This document shows positions 30,193-36,924 of a DNA stretch of 36,924 nucleotides, one piece after another. A program made the position numbers and the translations under genes. Position 1 is the stretch's first letter. Every line of letters starts with the position of its first letter. Source of the DNA: Cryomorphaceae bacterium (GTDB lineage Bacteria > Bacteroidota > Bacteroidia > Flavobacteriales_D > Crocinitomicaceae); the NCBI GenBank assembly GCA_027490665.1, contig JAIXXP010000138.1:1-36924 (forward strand), in the 5' to 3' direction. The notes under the pieces were generated by a model, which was not told the DNA's origin, did not search any database, and saw only the letters and a program-made list of their open reading frames with translations.

Positions 30193-30747
30193 TTAATTGT
30201 GAAATTCAGAAAGTATATAATTCACAGGGGAAAAAACTTCCAAACATTGTTTTTGTCCATCATACTTCATTTGTTCTATTGACTTTGAATTATTATATGC
30301 TTCTTTCGATAATTCCCAACGAACAAAACCTAAAGGTGAGTAAATCGAGTAAAGTGTAAATTGTCCGTTCTCTTTTTCTTTAACAATTACAATTTGATCT
30401 CCAACGTCTTCATAACTTTCATATTGCGCAGTTTTCACCCTATTTTTATTTAATAGTAATTGAGTGCTTAAACCTTGCGTTGGAGCATAAAAAGAAATGG
30501 AATCTGCTAATAACATGGATTTACTCATCGATTTAAAATCTTTTTTAGATTTTAAAAAAAATGACATGTAGTGATACTTTGTATTATTATACTCAGTACT
30601 ATCTTCATAAATAACATAATACGCTCTTTTTACTGCTAACGTATCGATAATTTTGAACGCACAAGTGTCTTGCCCAAAAAGGCATGTTGAATTGAAAACT
30701 AAAAATAGTATCAATGTTCTAACTTTACTTTTACCAACTAACTTCAA
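30193..30747 (-). CDS. Secreted protein of unknown function
   Basis: No ATG is available near the 5' end. The frame begins with TTG at 30747, directly after the TAA of the upstream lipoprotein gene, so start by translational coupling is likely; the leader KVRTLILFLVFNSTCLFGQ is a plausible signal peptide. The mature protein of about 158 residues has patterns such as RAYYVIYEDSTEYNNTKYHY and LYSIYSPLGFVRWELSKEAY. The family is not recognised. A location in the periplasm or outside the cell is expected. Confidence 0.5.
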   Translation of the reverse strand: MKLVGKSKVRTLILFLVFNSTCLFGQDTCAFKIIDTLAVKRAYYVIYEDSTEYNNTKYHYMSFFLKSKKDFKSMSKSMLLADSISFYAPTQGLSTQLLLNKNRVKTAQYESYEDVGDQIVIVKEKENGQFTLYSIYSPLGFVRWELSKEAYNNSKSIEQMKYDGQKQCLEVFSPVNYILSEFHN

Positions 30748-31167
30748 TTACAATGTCCTTCCTTTAATGATCGGGCCTTCTAAAAAAGTTCTTTCAATTT
30801 CAATTAATTCTGTTTGGGTAAAATTAGCACCACAAGAATGAATGAAAACTTTAATGTTATTTTTATTTTCTTCAGTACTGATTGAGTAAAAAACCAACCC
30901 ACTTTTAGACTTTATAAAGGTGGATGAACCATATATGCTTTTTTCACGAGGAATATCATAACACTCATAAAGTCCATTTCCAAGACTATCAATAATCTTT
31001 GCTTTAACAAAAAGCTTTTTGTGATTCTTTATATCAGTTTTAGAATATTCAACTAACTTTCGTTTTTCAGATTTAGAAAAATACTGCATCGTATCCCCTT
31101 TAATCAGCATGTTGCTGCAAGAAAAAAAGAAAACAGAAATACTGAAAAATAAAATGTGAATTTTCAT
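30748..31167 (-). CDS. Small lipoprotein
   Basis: MKIHILFFSISVFFFSC is a lipoprotein signal with lipobox FFSC (Cys17). The 122-residue mature part is Lys-rich (FSKSEKRKLVEYSKTDIKNH) with strands in the middle (LFVKAKIIDSLGNGLYECYD) and a C-terminal helix (TELIEIERTFLEGPIIKGRT). No named family. It lies in a four-gene block between the two 34-bp repeats, with its stop abutting the next gene's TTG. Confidence 0.6.
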   Translation of the reverse strand: MKIHILFFSISVFFFSCSNMLIKGDTMQYFSKSEKRKLVEYSKTDIKNHKKLFVKAKIIDSLGNGLYECYDIPREKSIYGSSTFIKSKSGLVFYSISTEENKNNIKVFIHSCGANFTQTELIEIERTFLEGPIIKGRTL

Positions 31168-31181
31168 GGAATTGATTTGTT

Positions 31182-31607
31182 TTAATAATGTGGAGCATCT
31201 AATGGAAGTTTTAATTTCATCTCTTTAACATATGTTATTTTTCCACGGCTGTCCAAGCCGACTATAAAAATATATCTATGATTTTTTAACTCATAATACT
31301 TTGGAAGACCATTAATTTTCATTTTATCATTTTCATTCATATATAAATGAAGTGTATAATCTGTTTCTGTAAATAATTTACTTACGCTATACCAATTTTC
31401 TTTTTTTGTTTCATATGATATAGCTTGAAATAAATGACCGTCTAAATCAAAAGTTACTGTATCATTGAATAATTTAATATTAAATCCAGAATTATTAATT
31501 TCTCTTTCAAAATTCTGAATTTGTTTATTGTCATTATCTTGACCATAAGCATTGAAAAGTGAAAAACAAATCAGAGTACAAATAAAGTTTAGTTTGTATT
31601 TTTTCAT
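31182..31607 (-). CDS. Small secreted protein
   Basis: The signal peptide MKKYKLNFICTLICFSLFNA, with YGQ after it, is followed by 118 residues with strands such as IKLFNDTVTFDLDGHLFQAI and YYELKNHRYIFIVGLDSRGK. The start codon lies a few bases after the second copy of the 34-bp repeat, whose alternative reading stops directly before this ATG (TAT TAA ATG). The family is not recognised. It is the first gene of the repeat-bracketed block. Confidence 0.55.
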   Translation of the reverse strand: MKKYKLNFICTLICFSLFNAYGQDNDNKQIQNFEREINNSGFNIKLFNDTVTFDLDGHLFQAISYETKKENWYSVSKLFTETDYTLHLYMNENDKMKINGLPKYYELKNHRYIFIVGLDSRGKITYVKEMKLKLPLDAPHY

Positions 31608-31610
31608 TTA

Positions 31611-31644
31611 ATAACTTTTATAAAAATCATTGGTTATTGTTCTA
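31611..31644 (-). repeat. 34-bp direct repeat, copy 2
   Basis: This is an exact copy of 29798-29831, lying between the stop of the gene at 31656 and the ATG at 31607. It is non-coding in the main annotation. One frame reads RTITNDFYKSY then TAA, directly adjoining the next ATG. Confidence 0.8.
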
Positions 31645-31655
31645 CACCTTAAATT

Positions 31656-32150
31656 TCAATTCAATTCTATTGCCGCTCTTAAAAAATGAATTACTTGTTC
31701 CATGTCAAGGCTTTCAGGCTCATCTATATTCAACTCAAATGCCATCTCCTTTTTTTCAATTGAAATATAAACATTACCACCAGGTATTTTAGGGAATTGC
31801 TCAAGAATATTGTCATTCATGGCCGGAGGATCGATGTTGAACTTTCTATCGATCTTATTTTTAAATAGTCGAAAAAATACATTTGGGTAATTGGTCCGGA
31901 TGGTTCTTTTGGTCGCATTTATGGTATTCGCAAAATTGATGTGCCCACTTATTCGTAGAAAAAAAATCTTGCCTGTAATATTCTTCCTTGCTTCCGTATT
32001 TACTTTCCAAACTCCGGTATTGAATTCATTTTTTTCAAATACAGTTGAGCAAGAGAAAATGTATTGTTTCCCTATCCAGATTTTGTCTTCGATATTACTT
32101 TTCACTGTAAAGCCTAATTGCGTCATTACGTGATGATCTATATTTATCAT
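31656..32150 (-). CDS. Soluble protein of unknown function
   Basis: ATG 32150 (MINIDHHVMTQ) is chosen; the longer frame uses a TTG. The protein has 164 residues and no signal or membrane segment; it shows a strand/helix mix with many Asn and Ile: KSNIEDKIWIGKQYIFSCST, ARKNITGKIFFLRISGHINF and GGNVYISIEKKEMAFELNID. The C-terminal helix is MEQVIHFLRAAIELN. The family is not recognised. Immunity function is possible from context. Confidence 0.55.
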   Translation of the reverse strand: MINIDHHVMTQLGFTVKSNIEDKIWIGKQYIFSCSTVFEKNEFNTGVWKVNTEARKNITGKIFFLRISGHINFANTINATKRTIRTNYPNVFFRLFKNKIDRKFNIDPPAMNDNILEQFPKIPGGNVYISIEKKEMAFELNIDEPESLDMEQVIHFLRAAIELN

Positions 32151-32154
32151 GGCG

Positions 32155-32211
32155 CTAAAAGTTATATACAATTAGGTTCTTACACGGAATTTGGCTTATT
32201 TGGTATTCCAT
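32155..32211 (-). other. Short orphan frame before the gene at 31656
   Basis: Eighteen codons with an ATG at 32211 (MEYQISQIPCKNLIVYNF) stop four bases before the ATG at 32150. It resembles the other junction tails in position but is too short to judge. Confidence 0.2.
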
Positions 32212-32215
32212 TTTT

Positions 32216-32653
32216 TTAACTTAAGCACTTTTCTAAATCTATTTTAAATCTTTCTTTGTCAAAATCTTTGACTTTTCTAGGCAAGTAGTCAAGATTGGAT
32301 AAGGAATTAATTATTTCAGAAACAAAGTATTTCCTGATTTCGGTATCGTCGTGTTTCAAAATATATGCTGCGTTCAACTTGATGTCATATGTAAAAGTAG
32401 GTTCCACAATTATTGAACTCTTGTCTAGACCTCTTGTTTTTTCAAATTCTCTATATTTCGGTTTTCTTACTTTAAACCAATCTTCATAACCCTTTCTTTC
32501 CAAAACACAAATAATTCCTATTGTAATGTTTTGTAAATCTTGACCATAATCTCTCATTTGAAAATATTCAAAAAGAGAGCGAGAAATAGATCTTATGATC
32601 GATATTTTTTTTTCTACTTCACTATCTAATTCAAGAGAAATTCCAAAATGCAT
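32216..32653 (-). CDS. Soluble protein of unknown function
   Basis: This protein of 145 residues has no signal peptide. The N-terminus (MHFGISLELDSEVEKKISII) leads into a helical region (RSLFEYFQMRDYGQDLQNIT), then strands (IGIICVLERKGYEDWFKVRK, EPTFTYDIKLNAAYIL) and a helical end. The overall pattern is compatible with a small immunity protein. I cannot name the family. Its ATG lies 36 bases after the neighbouring stop at 32690. Confidence 0.55.
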   Translation of the reverse strand: MHFGISLELDSEVEKKISIIRSISRSLFEYFQMRDYGQDLQNITIGIICVLERKGYEDWFKVRKPKYREFEKTRGLDKSSIIVEPTFTYDIKLNAAYILKHDDTEIRKYFVSEIINSLSNLDYLPRKVKDFDKERFKIDLEKCLS

Positions 32654-32689
32654 GTTATTGAATATCTGCGTTCTTAATTTTATTTATTG

Positions 32690-33133
32690 TTATTCGTACG
32701 AGGCTCCTTTATAATCTTTCATTCGGTCTGCTTGCGTTTCTACACGGATAGATGCACACCAGAATTCCATTTTTGGTCCTTCGCAAAATTCTAAGTAAAA
32801 ATAACTTCTATCGTTATCAAACTCAATTAAACTACCGTCAATTTCAAATCTCCCTCGATACAGATTATCAATTGTTAAGGATTCAATCTGCGCTGTAAAA
32901 TCAAATTGACAATAAGTTATAGTGGTATCTTGAAAACAAAGAGAAACAGTAGACTTGTTTTCAGTATGAGTGAAAACTAAACACAATCTATTGTTTTCAA
33001 AGATGACTTGCTCACAATTAAAGTCATTGTGAAAATCAAAGCTCACTTCTCTAAAATAAAATTGAGAAATGTTTTGAAACAGGTCAAAAGTATTTGAAGG
33101 TAAAGAAACTAATTCCACTTTTCGAGGCTCCAA
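32690..33133 (-). CDS. Strand-rich soluble protein, unusual start
   Basis: There is no ATG near the 5' end; the frame opens with TTG at 33133, two codons after a stop, and overlaps the end of the small fragment at 33109-33219. The sequence is strand-rich: FYFREVSFDFHNDFNCEQVI, LCLVFTHTENKSTVSLCFQD and GRFEIDGSLIEFDNDRSYFY. It may have lost its original start when the upstream fragment joined, or it may use TTG. The family is not recognised. Confidence 0.5.
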   Translation of the reverse strand: MEPRKVELVSLPSNTFDLFQNISQFYFREVSFDFHNDFNCEQVIFENNRLCLVFTHTENKSTVSLCFQDTTITYCQFDFTAQIESLTIDNLYRGRFEIDGSLIEFDNDRSYFYLEFCEGPKMEFWCASIRVETQADRMKDYKGASYE

Positions 33134-33219
33134 TCGTTAATCAAATTTTCTATTAAAAGATAAGCGTTACCTCTCGGGGTATTGATTTCAAAAAGATCAC
33201 CAATTTTTATTTTATCCAT
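33109..33219 (-). pseudogene. N-terminal fragment of an Imm26-like protein
   Basis: The ATG at 33219 opens MDKIKIGDLFEINTPRGNAY, closely matching the N-terminal K-I-G-D-x-F-E-I-x-T-x-x-G-x-A-Y pattern of the Imm26-like family, whose members are over 100 residues. After 21 residues the match ceases and the frame stops at 33109-33111 with LINDWSLEKWN. It overlaps the start of the gene at 32690-33133 in another frame. This looks like a deletion junction joining two immunity genes. Confidence 0.5.
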
Positions 33220-33250
33220 GGTTTAATTTCTTTGAAGGGGTGGTGTAGCA

Positions 33251-33748
33251 TTACAAATTAAAACCAACAGTCAAATAGATTGATACTATTCCGAAAGAAA
33301 GTATCCCTGCATGAAACAAGAATAAATACATGTAATTCCATCTCGAAAAATTTTCTGTTTCGAATTCTTTAAAATATTTTAAATACGTATCATTTCGCCT
33401 TAAGAACCAATAATTGGTGGCATAGGATAACAACAAGGCTCCAATCAAAAAATACAACATATCTTCTTTGACCTCGTGACCAATAATGACATTGATGTAT
33501 AGAAGGATAATTCCATAGGCAATGCTGGTAGTAAGATTCATAAATCGAAAGGCAAATCCTAAATTGAGCCCATTCTTACGGTTATTAATTACAGAATAAT
33601 AAGCGTTATCCATTTTTTTCTTTCTCTTGATTTTCTTTGGGAAGAAATAGAAAAAAACGTTTTGAAGCGGATTATGAACAAATTTCAGACTATACTTTTC
33701 CAGAATTCTGAACTGTAAGTAAAATAAATAATTCCAAATTCTTTCCAT
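33251..33748 (-). CDS. Membrane protein of unknown function
   Basis: This 165-residue protein begins with aromatic-rich polar sequence and a Lys cluster (FFPKKIKRKKKMDNAYYSVI), then has three membrane helices (about 72-92, 95-113, 138-160). RNDTYLKYFKEFETENFSRW lies between helices 2 and 3. The ATG overlaps the TAA of an interrupted upstream frame (TAATG), a coupling typical of adjacent genes. The family is not recognised. Confidence 0.6.
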   Translation of the reverse strand: MERIWNYLFYLQFRILEKYSLKFVHNPLQNVFFYFFPKKIKRKKKMDNAYYSVINNRKNGLNLGFAFRFMNLTTSIAYGIILLYINVIIGHEVKEDMLYFLIGALLLSYATNYWFLRRNDTYLKYFKEFETENFSRWNYMYLFLFHAGILSFGIVSIYLTVGFNL

Positions 33749-33872
33749 TATTTATTGTTTTCATTCAATTCTTGATTATAAAATTTTTCACCCATTTCGG
33801 TATTCCCAATTTGAATACACCATTCATTTCATAAAATTTCCCAAAGGCCTACAAAGTCTTTTATCGTACTAA
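33748..33872 (-). pseudogene. Interrupted coding remnant upstream of the membrane gene
   Basis: One frame reads TIKDFVGLWEIL, stop, NEWCIQIGNTEMGEKFYNQE, then LNENNK and TAA (33748-33750), the TAA overlapping the next ATG. Protein-like composition on both sides of the single stop suggests a short gene or gene end broken by a nonsense change. Low support without a database search. Confidence 0.3.
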
Positions 33873-34384
33873 GGAGCAGATTGAATTATATACATTACCT
33901 CAGCATTCACCACAAAAGGCAAATTAAATCCTTTATAGGCGTAATCAACTTTTGATTCTAAAAATAATGGATATTCTTTTCCAAAACCACTTAACATTTC
34001 ATACGTGTTGTAGCGTTTTAGTGCCGATCCATCGAAAATATAGTTTAATTTAAAAAAAGTTTGAGGTGGATAATTTTGTGACTGTATTAACTGACAAGTA
34101 TCACAAAGTAGACGTTCTAAATCTGAAGAGATCATTTCAAACACATAAATGCCAGTGCTATCCTGAACATAACCAAACTTCATTCTTAGTTCTTTATTGT
34201 TATGAGGAGCATTCCTTTTATACAAATCAATTTTACTCGAATCCAGATGAAGAATTGGAGCACTACGGACAACAGATGTTTTCCAGATACTGTCCACAAA
34301 GTTAAAAACTAAAGTATCGAAATAGTTTTGCGACAAACAGACAGTTGACATAAATAATATGGCCATTAAAAAGATGCTTTTCAT
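33869..34384 (-). CDS. Secreted protein of unknown function
   Basis: ATG 34384 is used; a GTG one codon upstream also exists. The signal peptide MKSIFLMAILFMSTVCLSQ precedes about 150 residues: VFNFVDSIWKTSVVRSAPIL, KFGYVQDSTGIYVFEMISSD, a Cys pair (LLCDTCQLIQ) and TFFKLNYIFDGSALKRYNTY. The C-terminal part has alternating strand-like segments (KVDYAYKGFNLPFVVNAEVM). The family is not recognised. Confidence 0.55.
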   Translation of the reverse strand: MKSIFLMAILFMSTVCLSQNYFDTLVFNFVDSIWKTSVVRSAPILHLDSSKIDLYKRNAPHNNKELRMKFGYVQDSTGIYVFEMISSDLERLLCDTCQLIQSQNYPPQTFFKLNYIFDGSALKRYNTYEMLSGFGKEYPLFLESKVDYAYKGFNLPFVVNAEVMYIIQSAP

Positions 34385-34404
34385 CACATTTTATTTAGAA
34401 CCGT

Positions 34405-34500
34405 TGGTTTGTTGAGTTTCTAATCCCGATCCGATTTGGGGAATTGAAAGGGGACGACATCTATCAAGATTGGGTTTTGATTATTAGTGGTTAATCGCAG
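34405..34500 (-). other. Intergenic segment with relic frames homologous to the tail at 28367-28537
   Basis: TGTTGAGTTTCTA at 34410-34422 equals 28424-28436, and similarity continues over about 40 bases with gaps. The equivalent frame reads SPNRIGIRNSTNQRF then stops. Other frames also lack starts. It is a decayed coding segment rather than a gene. It fills most of the 129-base gap between the genes at 33869 and 34514. Confidence 0.35.
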
Positions 34501-34513
34501 AGTGTTTTATCCA

Positions 34514-35119
34514 CTATAAATTTAAAAAGTACTTGTCATACTTATCAAAAAACCACTTTTTGTTAAAACTTGCTAAAATTAATTCATGGTAATCATCATT
34601 TAAATATTCAAAACTTATTGAGTTTTTTATCAAAGATTCAGTTTTCAAGACAAAATCGAGGTGTATAGAATCAAGTTTATTTAGAAAATAATCATTCGTT
34701 TGAATTGCCAATAATGAATCGTTACCAATTTCTTTTAGGGGTGCAAACAGCATCAAGAACATGGAATTCGTATTTTTTAATTGGTGTAAACCAAAGTATT
34801 GCGCCACAGTTTTTGTGTGACGGTTTTGAAATAATATTAAACTAATAATTAAATCAATTTTGGTGTTTGCATCCAAACATCTTTTTTCTGAGCTGATTAA
34901 ATTACAAATGTCATGGCAATATTGACTCGAATGTATCACCACTTGTTTTTTATTTATCGTTAACCTAAAAATTTCATCTAATTTTTCCTTGCAACCAATT
35001 TGTGTATGACAACTTTTGATCAATACATCATCAAACTTTTTTGATGCCCCCTTACTAATGAATGTATTTGAATAATTCAAGCATATAATTAGTACTATAG
35101 ACATTTTGAGTATTTTCAT
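34514..35119 (-). CDS. Secreted helical protein, candidate immunity to the adjacent toxin-like fragment
   Basis: The N-terminus MKILKMSIVLIICLNYSNTF is hydrophobic and likely a signal peptide. The rest, about 180 residues, is helical with several Cys (IKSCHTQIGCKEKLDEIFRL, SQYCHDICNLISSEKRCLDA) and a C-terminal basic/aromatic end (FNKKWFFDKYDKYFLNL). The ATG lies nine bases after the stop of the caspase-like toxin fragment at 35129-35398, exactly the position of a cognate immunity gene. The function is inferred only from this order. Confidence 0.5.
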   Translation of the reverse strand: MKILKMSIVLIICLNYSNTFISKGASKKFDDVLIKSCHTQIGCKEKLDEIFRLTINKKQVVIHSSQYCHDICNLISSEKRCLDANTKIDLIISLILFQNRHTKTVAQYFGLHQLKNTNSMFLMLFAPLKEIGNDSLLAIQTNDYFLNKLDSIHLDFVLKTESLIKNSISFEYLNDDYHELILASFNKKWFFDKYDKYFLNL

Positions 35120-35128
35120 TTCTTGTTT

Positions 35129-35398
35129 TTAAGGGTTCGCCATATCCAATATGCTAGATTTAATTTCTCTTTTACCATCAGCTGTTGTTTTAATAAAATG
35201 GCCTTTTAAATCTTTTGTTCCTGAATCAGCGTTAGATACTCTTTTTGAAGTATTGAATATAGGTCCTTTTTGACCTTGTGATCCATATGTAATCAAACCA
35301 GTTTCCGTAGCAAACAATGTAGTAAAAATTTCTTGATCGTCCAAAGGTAAGGTGCCGGCTATGTTACAACCAGCAAAAACTACATTTTCATTATTCTT
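35129..35398 (-). pseudogene. C-terminal fragment of a caspase-like peptidase, possible toxin domain
   Basis: The frame has no ATG: it opens after TAA 35399-35401 within the end of the neighbouring gene and runs 89 codons to TAA 35129-35131. Its start reads NENVVFAGCNIAGTLP, then FTTLFATETGLITYGSQGQK and a polar end (HFIKTTADGKREIKSSILDM). A hydrophobic strand followed by G/A-C-N and then a helix and strand with Y-G/A-S is the pattern around the catalytic Cys of caspase-like (clan CD) and DUF4347-type peptidases. The His-containing half would be upstream and is missing. It is probably the remnant of a delivered toxin. Confidence 0.5.
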
Positions 35399-35726
35399 TT
35401 AAATAAATTTGACGATTTTGATTTTCTCGTAAAGTTTTAAATATCAAACTATCCGTAGTTAATCGGATTATATGGAATGTTTCCTGTGTTCCGTATAAAT
35501 CCTTTAATACGAGGTCTGAACCTTTTAGCAAATAAGTAAAGCGATATATTGTATCTCCTTCGCTTCTGAATACAGCGGTAGAATCATTTTTAAAAATTAT
35601 TTTAGGATAATTAATAGCACCTTTTTCTTGTAAAATCCAAGTTCCATGTATTGAACTATTTTCCTTAAGCTGAACATATGAAGCACAACCCAAAAGAATA
35701 ATTAATCCTATTATAAATTTTCTCAT
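35391..35726 (-). CDS. Small lipoprotein, lipocalin-like
   Basis: MRKFIIGLIILLGC is a lipoprotein signal (lipobox LLGC, Cys14). The mature 97 residues have GTWILQEKGAINYPKIIFKN (the G-x-W of lipocalin-like domains), NDSTAVFRSEGDTIYRFTYL and LKDLYGTQETFHIIRLTTDS, TLREN: eight or so short strands. This is the common small lipocalin-like layout in Bacteroidota. The 3' end overlaps the open frame of the toxin-like fragment by eight bases. Confidence 0.65.
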   Translation of the reverse strand: MRKFIIGLIILLGCASYVQLKENSSIHGTWILQEKGAINYPKIIFKNDSTAVFRSEGDTIYRFTYLLKGSDLVLKDLYGTQETFHIIRLTTDSLIFKTLRENQNRQIYLKE

Positions 35727-35745
35727 TTCGTTTATTTTGAAAAAA

Positions 35746-36243
35746 TCAATGCAACTTGATTTTATTTGACGTTAAATTATATTCTTTGATTGTTGAATTT
35801 TCATGTCTTATGATAGTGTATTTAGCAAATACAAATAGATTGTCAGGATTATAAAGTTCAACTTTGGTGATCATATTTTCTAAATCAATCAGCTTACACG
35901 AAGTTGTTTTTGGTTTCAATTCAATGTTGTTTTTTTCAAATGTAAAGTCGGGAATGTTTTCTAGCATTCTTAAAATACTATATCCATTCTCATTTGCGAG
36001 ATAAATTGAAAACCGAATGGAATCCTCGTCAAAACTTATATATGGAAGCTGCTCTTGCCAGGGCAGAATAACCAAGGAATTACTTTCATTGGTAAAAAGT
36101 GCGTGTATGACCTTATGTTGTGGATCATATGAAATAGTTAAAGTCATTGAATCAATTTTATGGCTGGAAGTTTGTGCCATAGAAAAATCTTGCCCGATGA
36201 AAAATAGAGATACTAAGATTGCTACTTTAATTTTTATTTGCAT
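35746..36243 (-). CDS. Secreted Ig-like protein
   Basis: ATG 36243 is preferred over the TTG at 36258: MQIKIKVAILVSLFFIGQDF, SMAQ is a signal peptide. About 140 strand-rich residues follow (MTLTISYDPQHKVIHALFTN, ESNSLVILPWQEQLPYISFD, CKLIDLENMITKVELYNPDN), like the single beta-sandwich proteins often found in Bacteroidota. The central N-x-S-x-x-x-V-I-L-P resembles the BsuPI/Ig-like type, but weakly. Likely periplasmic. Confidence 0.55.
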   Translation of the reverse strand: MQIKIKVAILVSLFFIGQDFSMAQTSSHKIDSMTLTISYDPQHKVIHALFTNESNSLVILPWQEQLPYISFDEDSIRFSIYLANENGYSILRMLENIPDFTFEKNNIELKPKTTSCKLIDLENMITKVELYNPDNLFVFAKYTIIRHENSTIKEYNLTSNKIKLH

Positions 36244-36360
36244 GTTCTTTATTTTCAATGTTTAAGCATACATTTTTTTTTAGACCAATCACTTCTCGGT
36301 TTTCAGAAATAACTTATACATCTGATCTTTATTTTTCTTTTCATTTTTTCAAAAATAAGT

Positions 36361-36924
36361 CTAATCAGAATTCTTAATACAGCGGATAGGGTAGCGATAG
36401 AATTTATTACTTGTTTGTGTTAGCCATGAAATCTTTCCCCGGTATCTTATCCCAAATAAACCGAAAAATAGTTGACTATTATTTGCTGAAGGCCATTTTG
36501 ACGATGTCCATAGCTCTGTCGTTTTTACTGGATGCATGCTTCCGCCTATAAAGCTACCCTTACCATTTCTTTTCCAATCTGCCCAAAAAGCTCCGTTGGG
36601 TTTGAAATTAAGTCCATACTGATCAACTTCAACAAGTAAATGAAAGGTATTTCCTACAGTTGTTCCACCGACATAGGTGATCAATTGCTTGTATTCATCA
36701 TCTGACGGCAGATGCCAGCCTTTCGGAGGAACTTTTTGTGCAGTTTCCCAATCATATAAATAGCCTTCTTTTTCTGCCTTTCTTTTTTTCCATCTAAAAG
36801 GTGAACAACCGCTTTGCGCTTTGAAAGCGAGGTTTTGCGCCATCCATACTTGATCACCTACACGAACCCATTCATACACTTTGCCGTCGCGTTCGTCTTT
36901 AAATAGGCCAGCTTGCCCCGAAAA
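36361..36924 (-). CDS. FISUMP-domain protein, C-terminal part (open at right edge)
   Basis: The frame is open to the window edge, so the gene begins outside. The visible 187 residues contain the Fibrobacter succinogenes major paralogous domain: DGKVYEWVRVGDQVWMAQNL, then GYLYDWETAQKVPPKGWHLP, SDDEYKQLI and a C-terminal ELWTSSKWPSANNSQLFFGL, SNKFYRYPIRCIKNSD. Two Cys (in SGCSPF and IRCIK) may form the usual disulfide. FISUMP proteins are secreted or lipid-anchored in Bacteroidota and Fibrobacter; the role is unclear. The GTG at 36879 is internal. Whether it is related to the array cannot be judged. Confidence 0.85.
   Translation of the reverse strand, partial: FSGQAGLFKDERDGKVYEWVRVGDQVWMAQNLAFKAQSGCSPFRWKKRKAEKEGYLYDWETAQKVPPKGWHLPSDDEYKQLITYVGGTTVGNTFHLLVEVDQYGLNFKPNGAFWADWKRNGKGSFIGGSMHPVKTTELWTSSKWPSANNSQLFFGLFGIRYRGKISWLTQTSNKFYRYPIRCIKNSD

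Overview
The window looks like chromosomal DNA of a Bacteroidota member, probably a flavobacterium-like lineage. The evidence is AT-rich coding sequence, many small lipoproteins and signal-peptide proteins, an unusually long QueA, a TonB C-terminal domain protein, a FISUMP domain, a carboxypeptidase-regulatory-like domain, and promoter boxes of the TAnnTTTG type. No rRNA, tRNA, CRISPR array, insertion sequence or phage gene was recognised. No stretch above about 300 bases lacks a gene or gene relic.

Left part (1-16 kb): ordinary chromosomal genes. A minus-strand operon carries a class 3-like aldehyde dehydrogenase and a DevBCA/MacB-type exporter (ATPase, lipoprotein adaptor, FtsX-like permease). 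A plus-strand run follows: a DoxX-like protein, a VF530 DNA-binding protein, small secreted or membrane proteins and a frameshifted gene. Then comes an AAA+/DUF4143 ATPase with a duplicated upstream palindrome; flanking repeats suggest it was inserted. Small envelope proteins, a VWA protein plus MoxR/BchI-like AAA+ pair, a DEVD-box RNA helicase and queA complete this part. Small envelope genes between 15.6 and 17.3 kb lead into the variable region.

Right part (about 17.3-36.9 kb): a dense, AT-rich array of short genes, nearly all on the minus strand and almost all encoding 100-250 residue lipoproteins, secreted proteins, small membrane proteins or soluble proteins. Several resemble families found as immunity or antitoxin genes of polymorphic toxin loci: DUF4279-like, Imm11/Imm43 (DUF1629)-like, DUF2019, Sel1, YwqK/MORN-like and Imm26-like proteins. 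Between them lie orphan C-terminal coding tails with no start codon. One (35129-35398) resembles the Cys half of a caspase-like peptidase toxin. Direct repeats of 29, 43 and 34 bp bracket single genes or gene blocks. A mobile mystery protein A (antitoxin) gene remains beside a partner whose Fic toxin core has been deleted. I read this as an orphan toxin-tail/immunity array built and eroded by recombination. No intact toxin or secretion gene is in the window, so that reading is inference. The window ends inside a FISUMP-domain gene.
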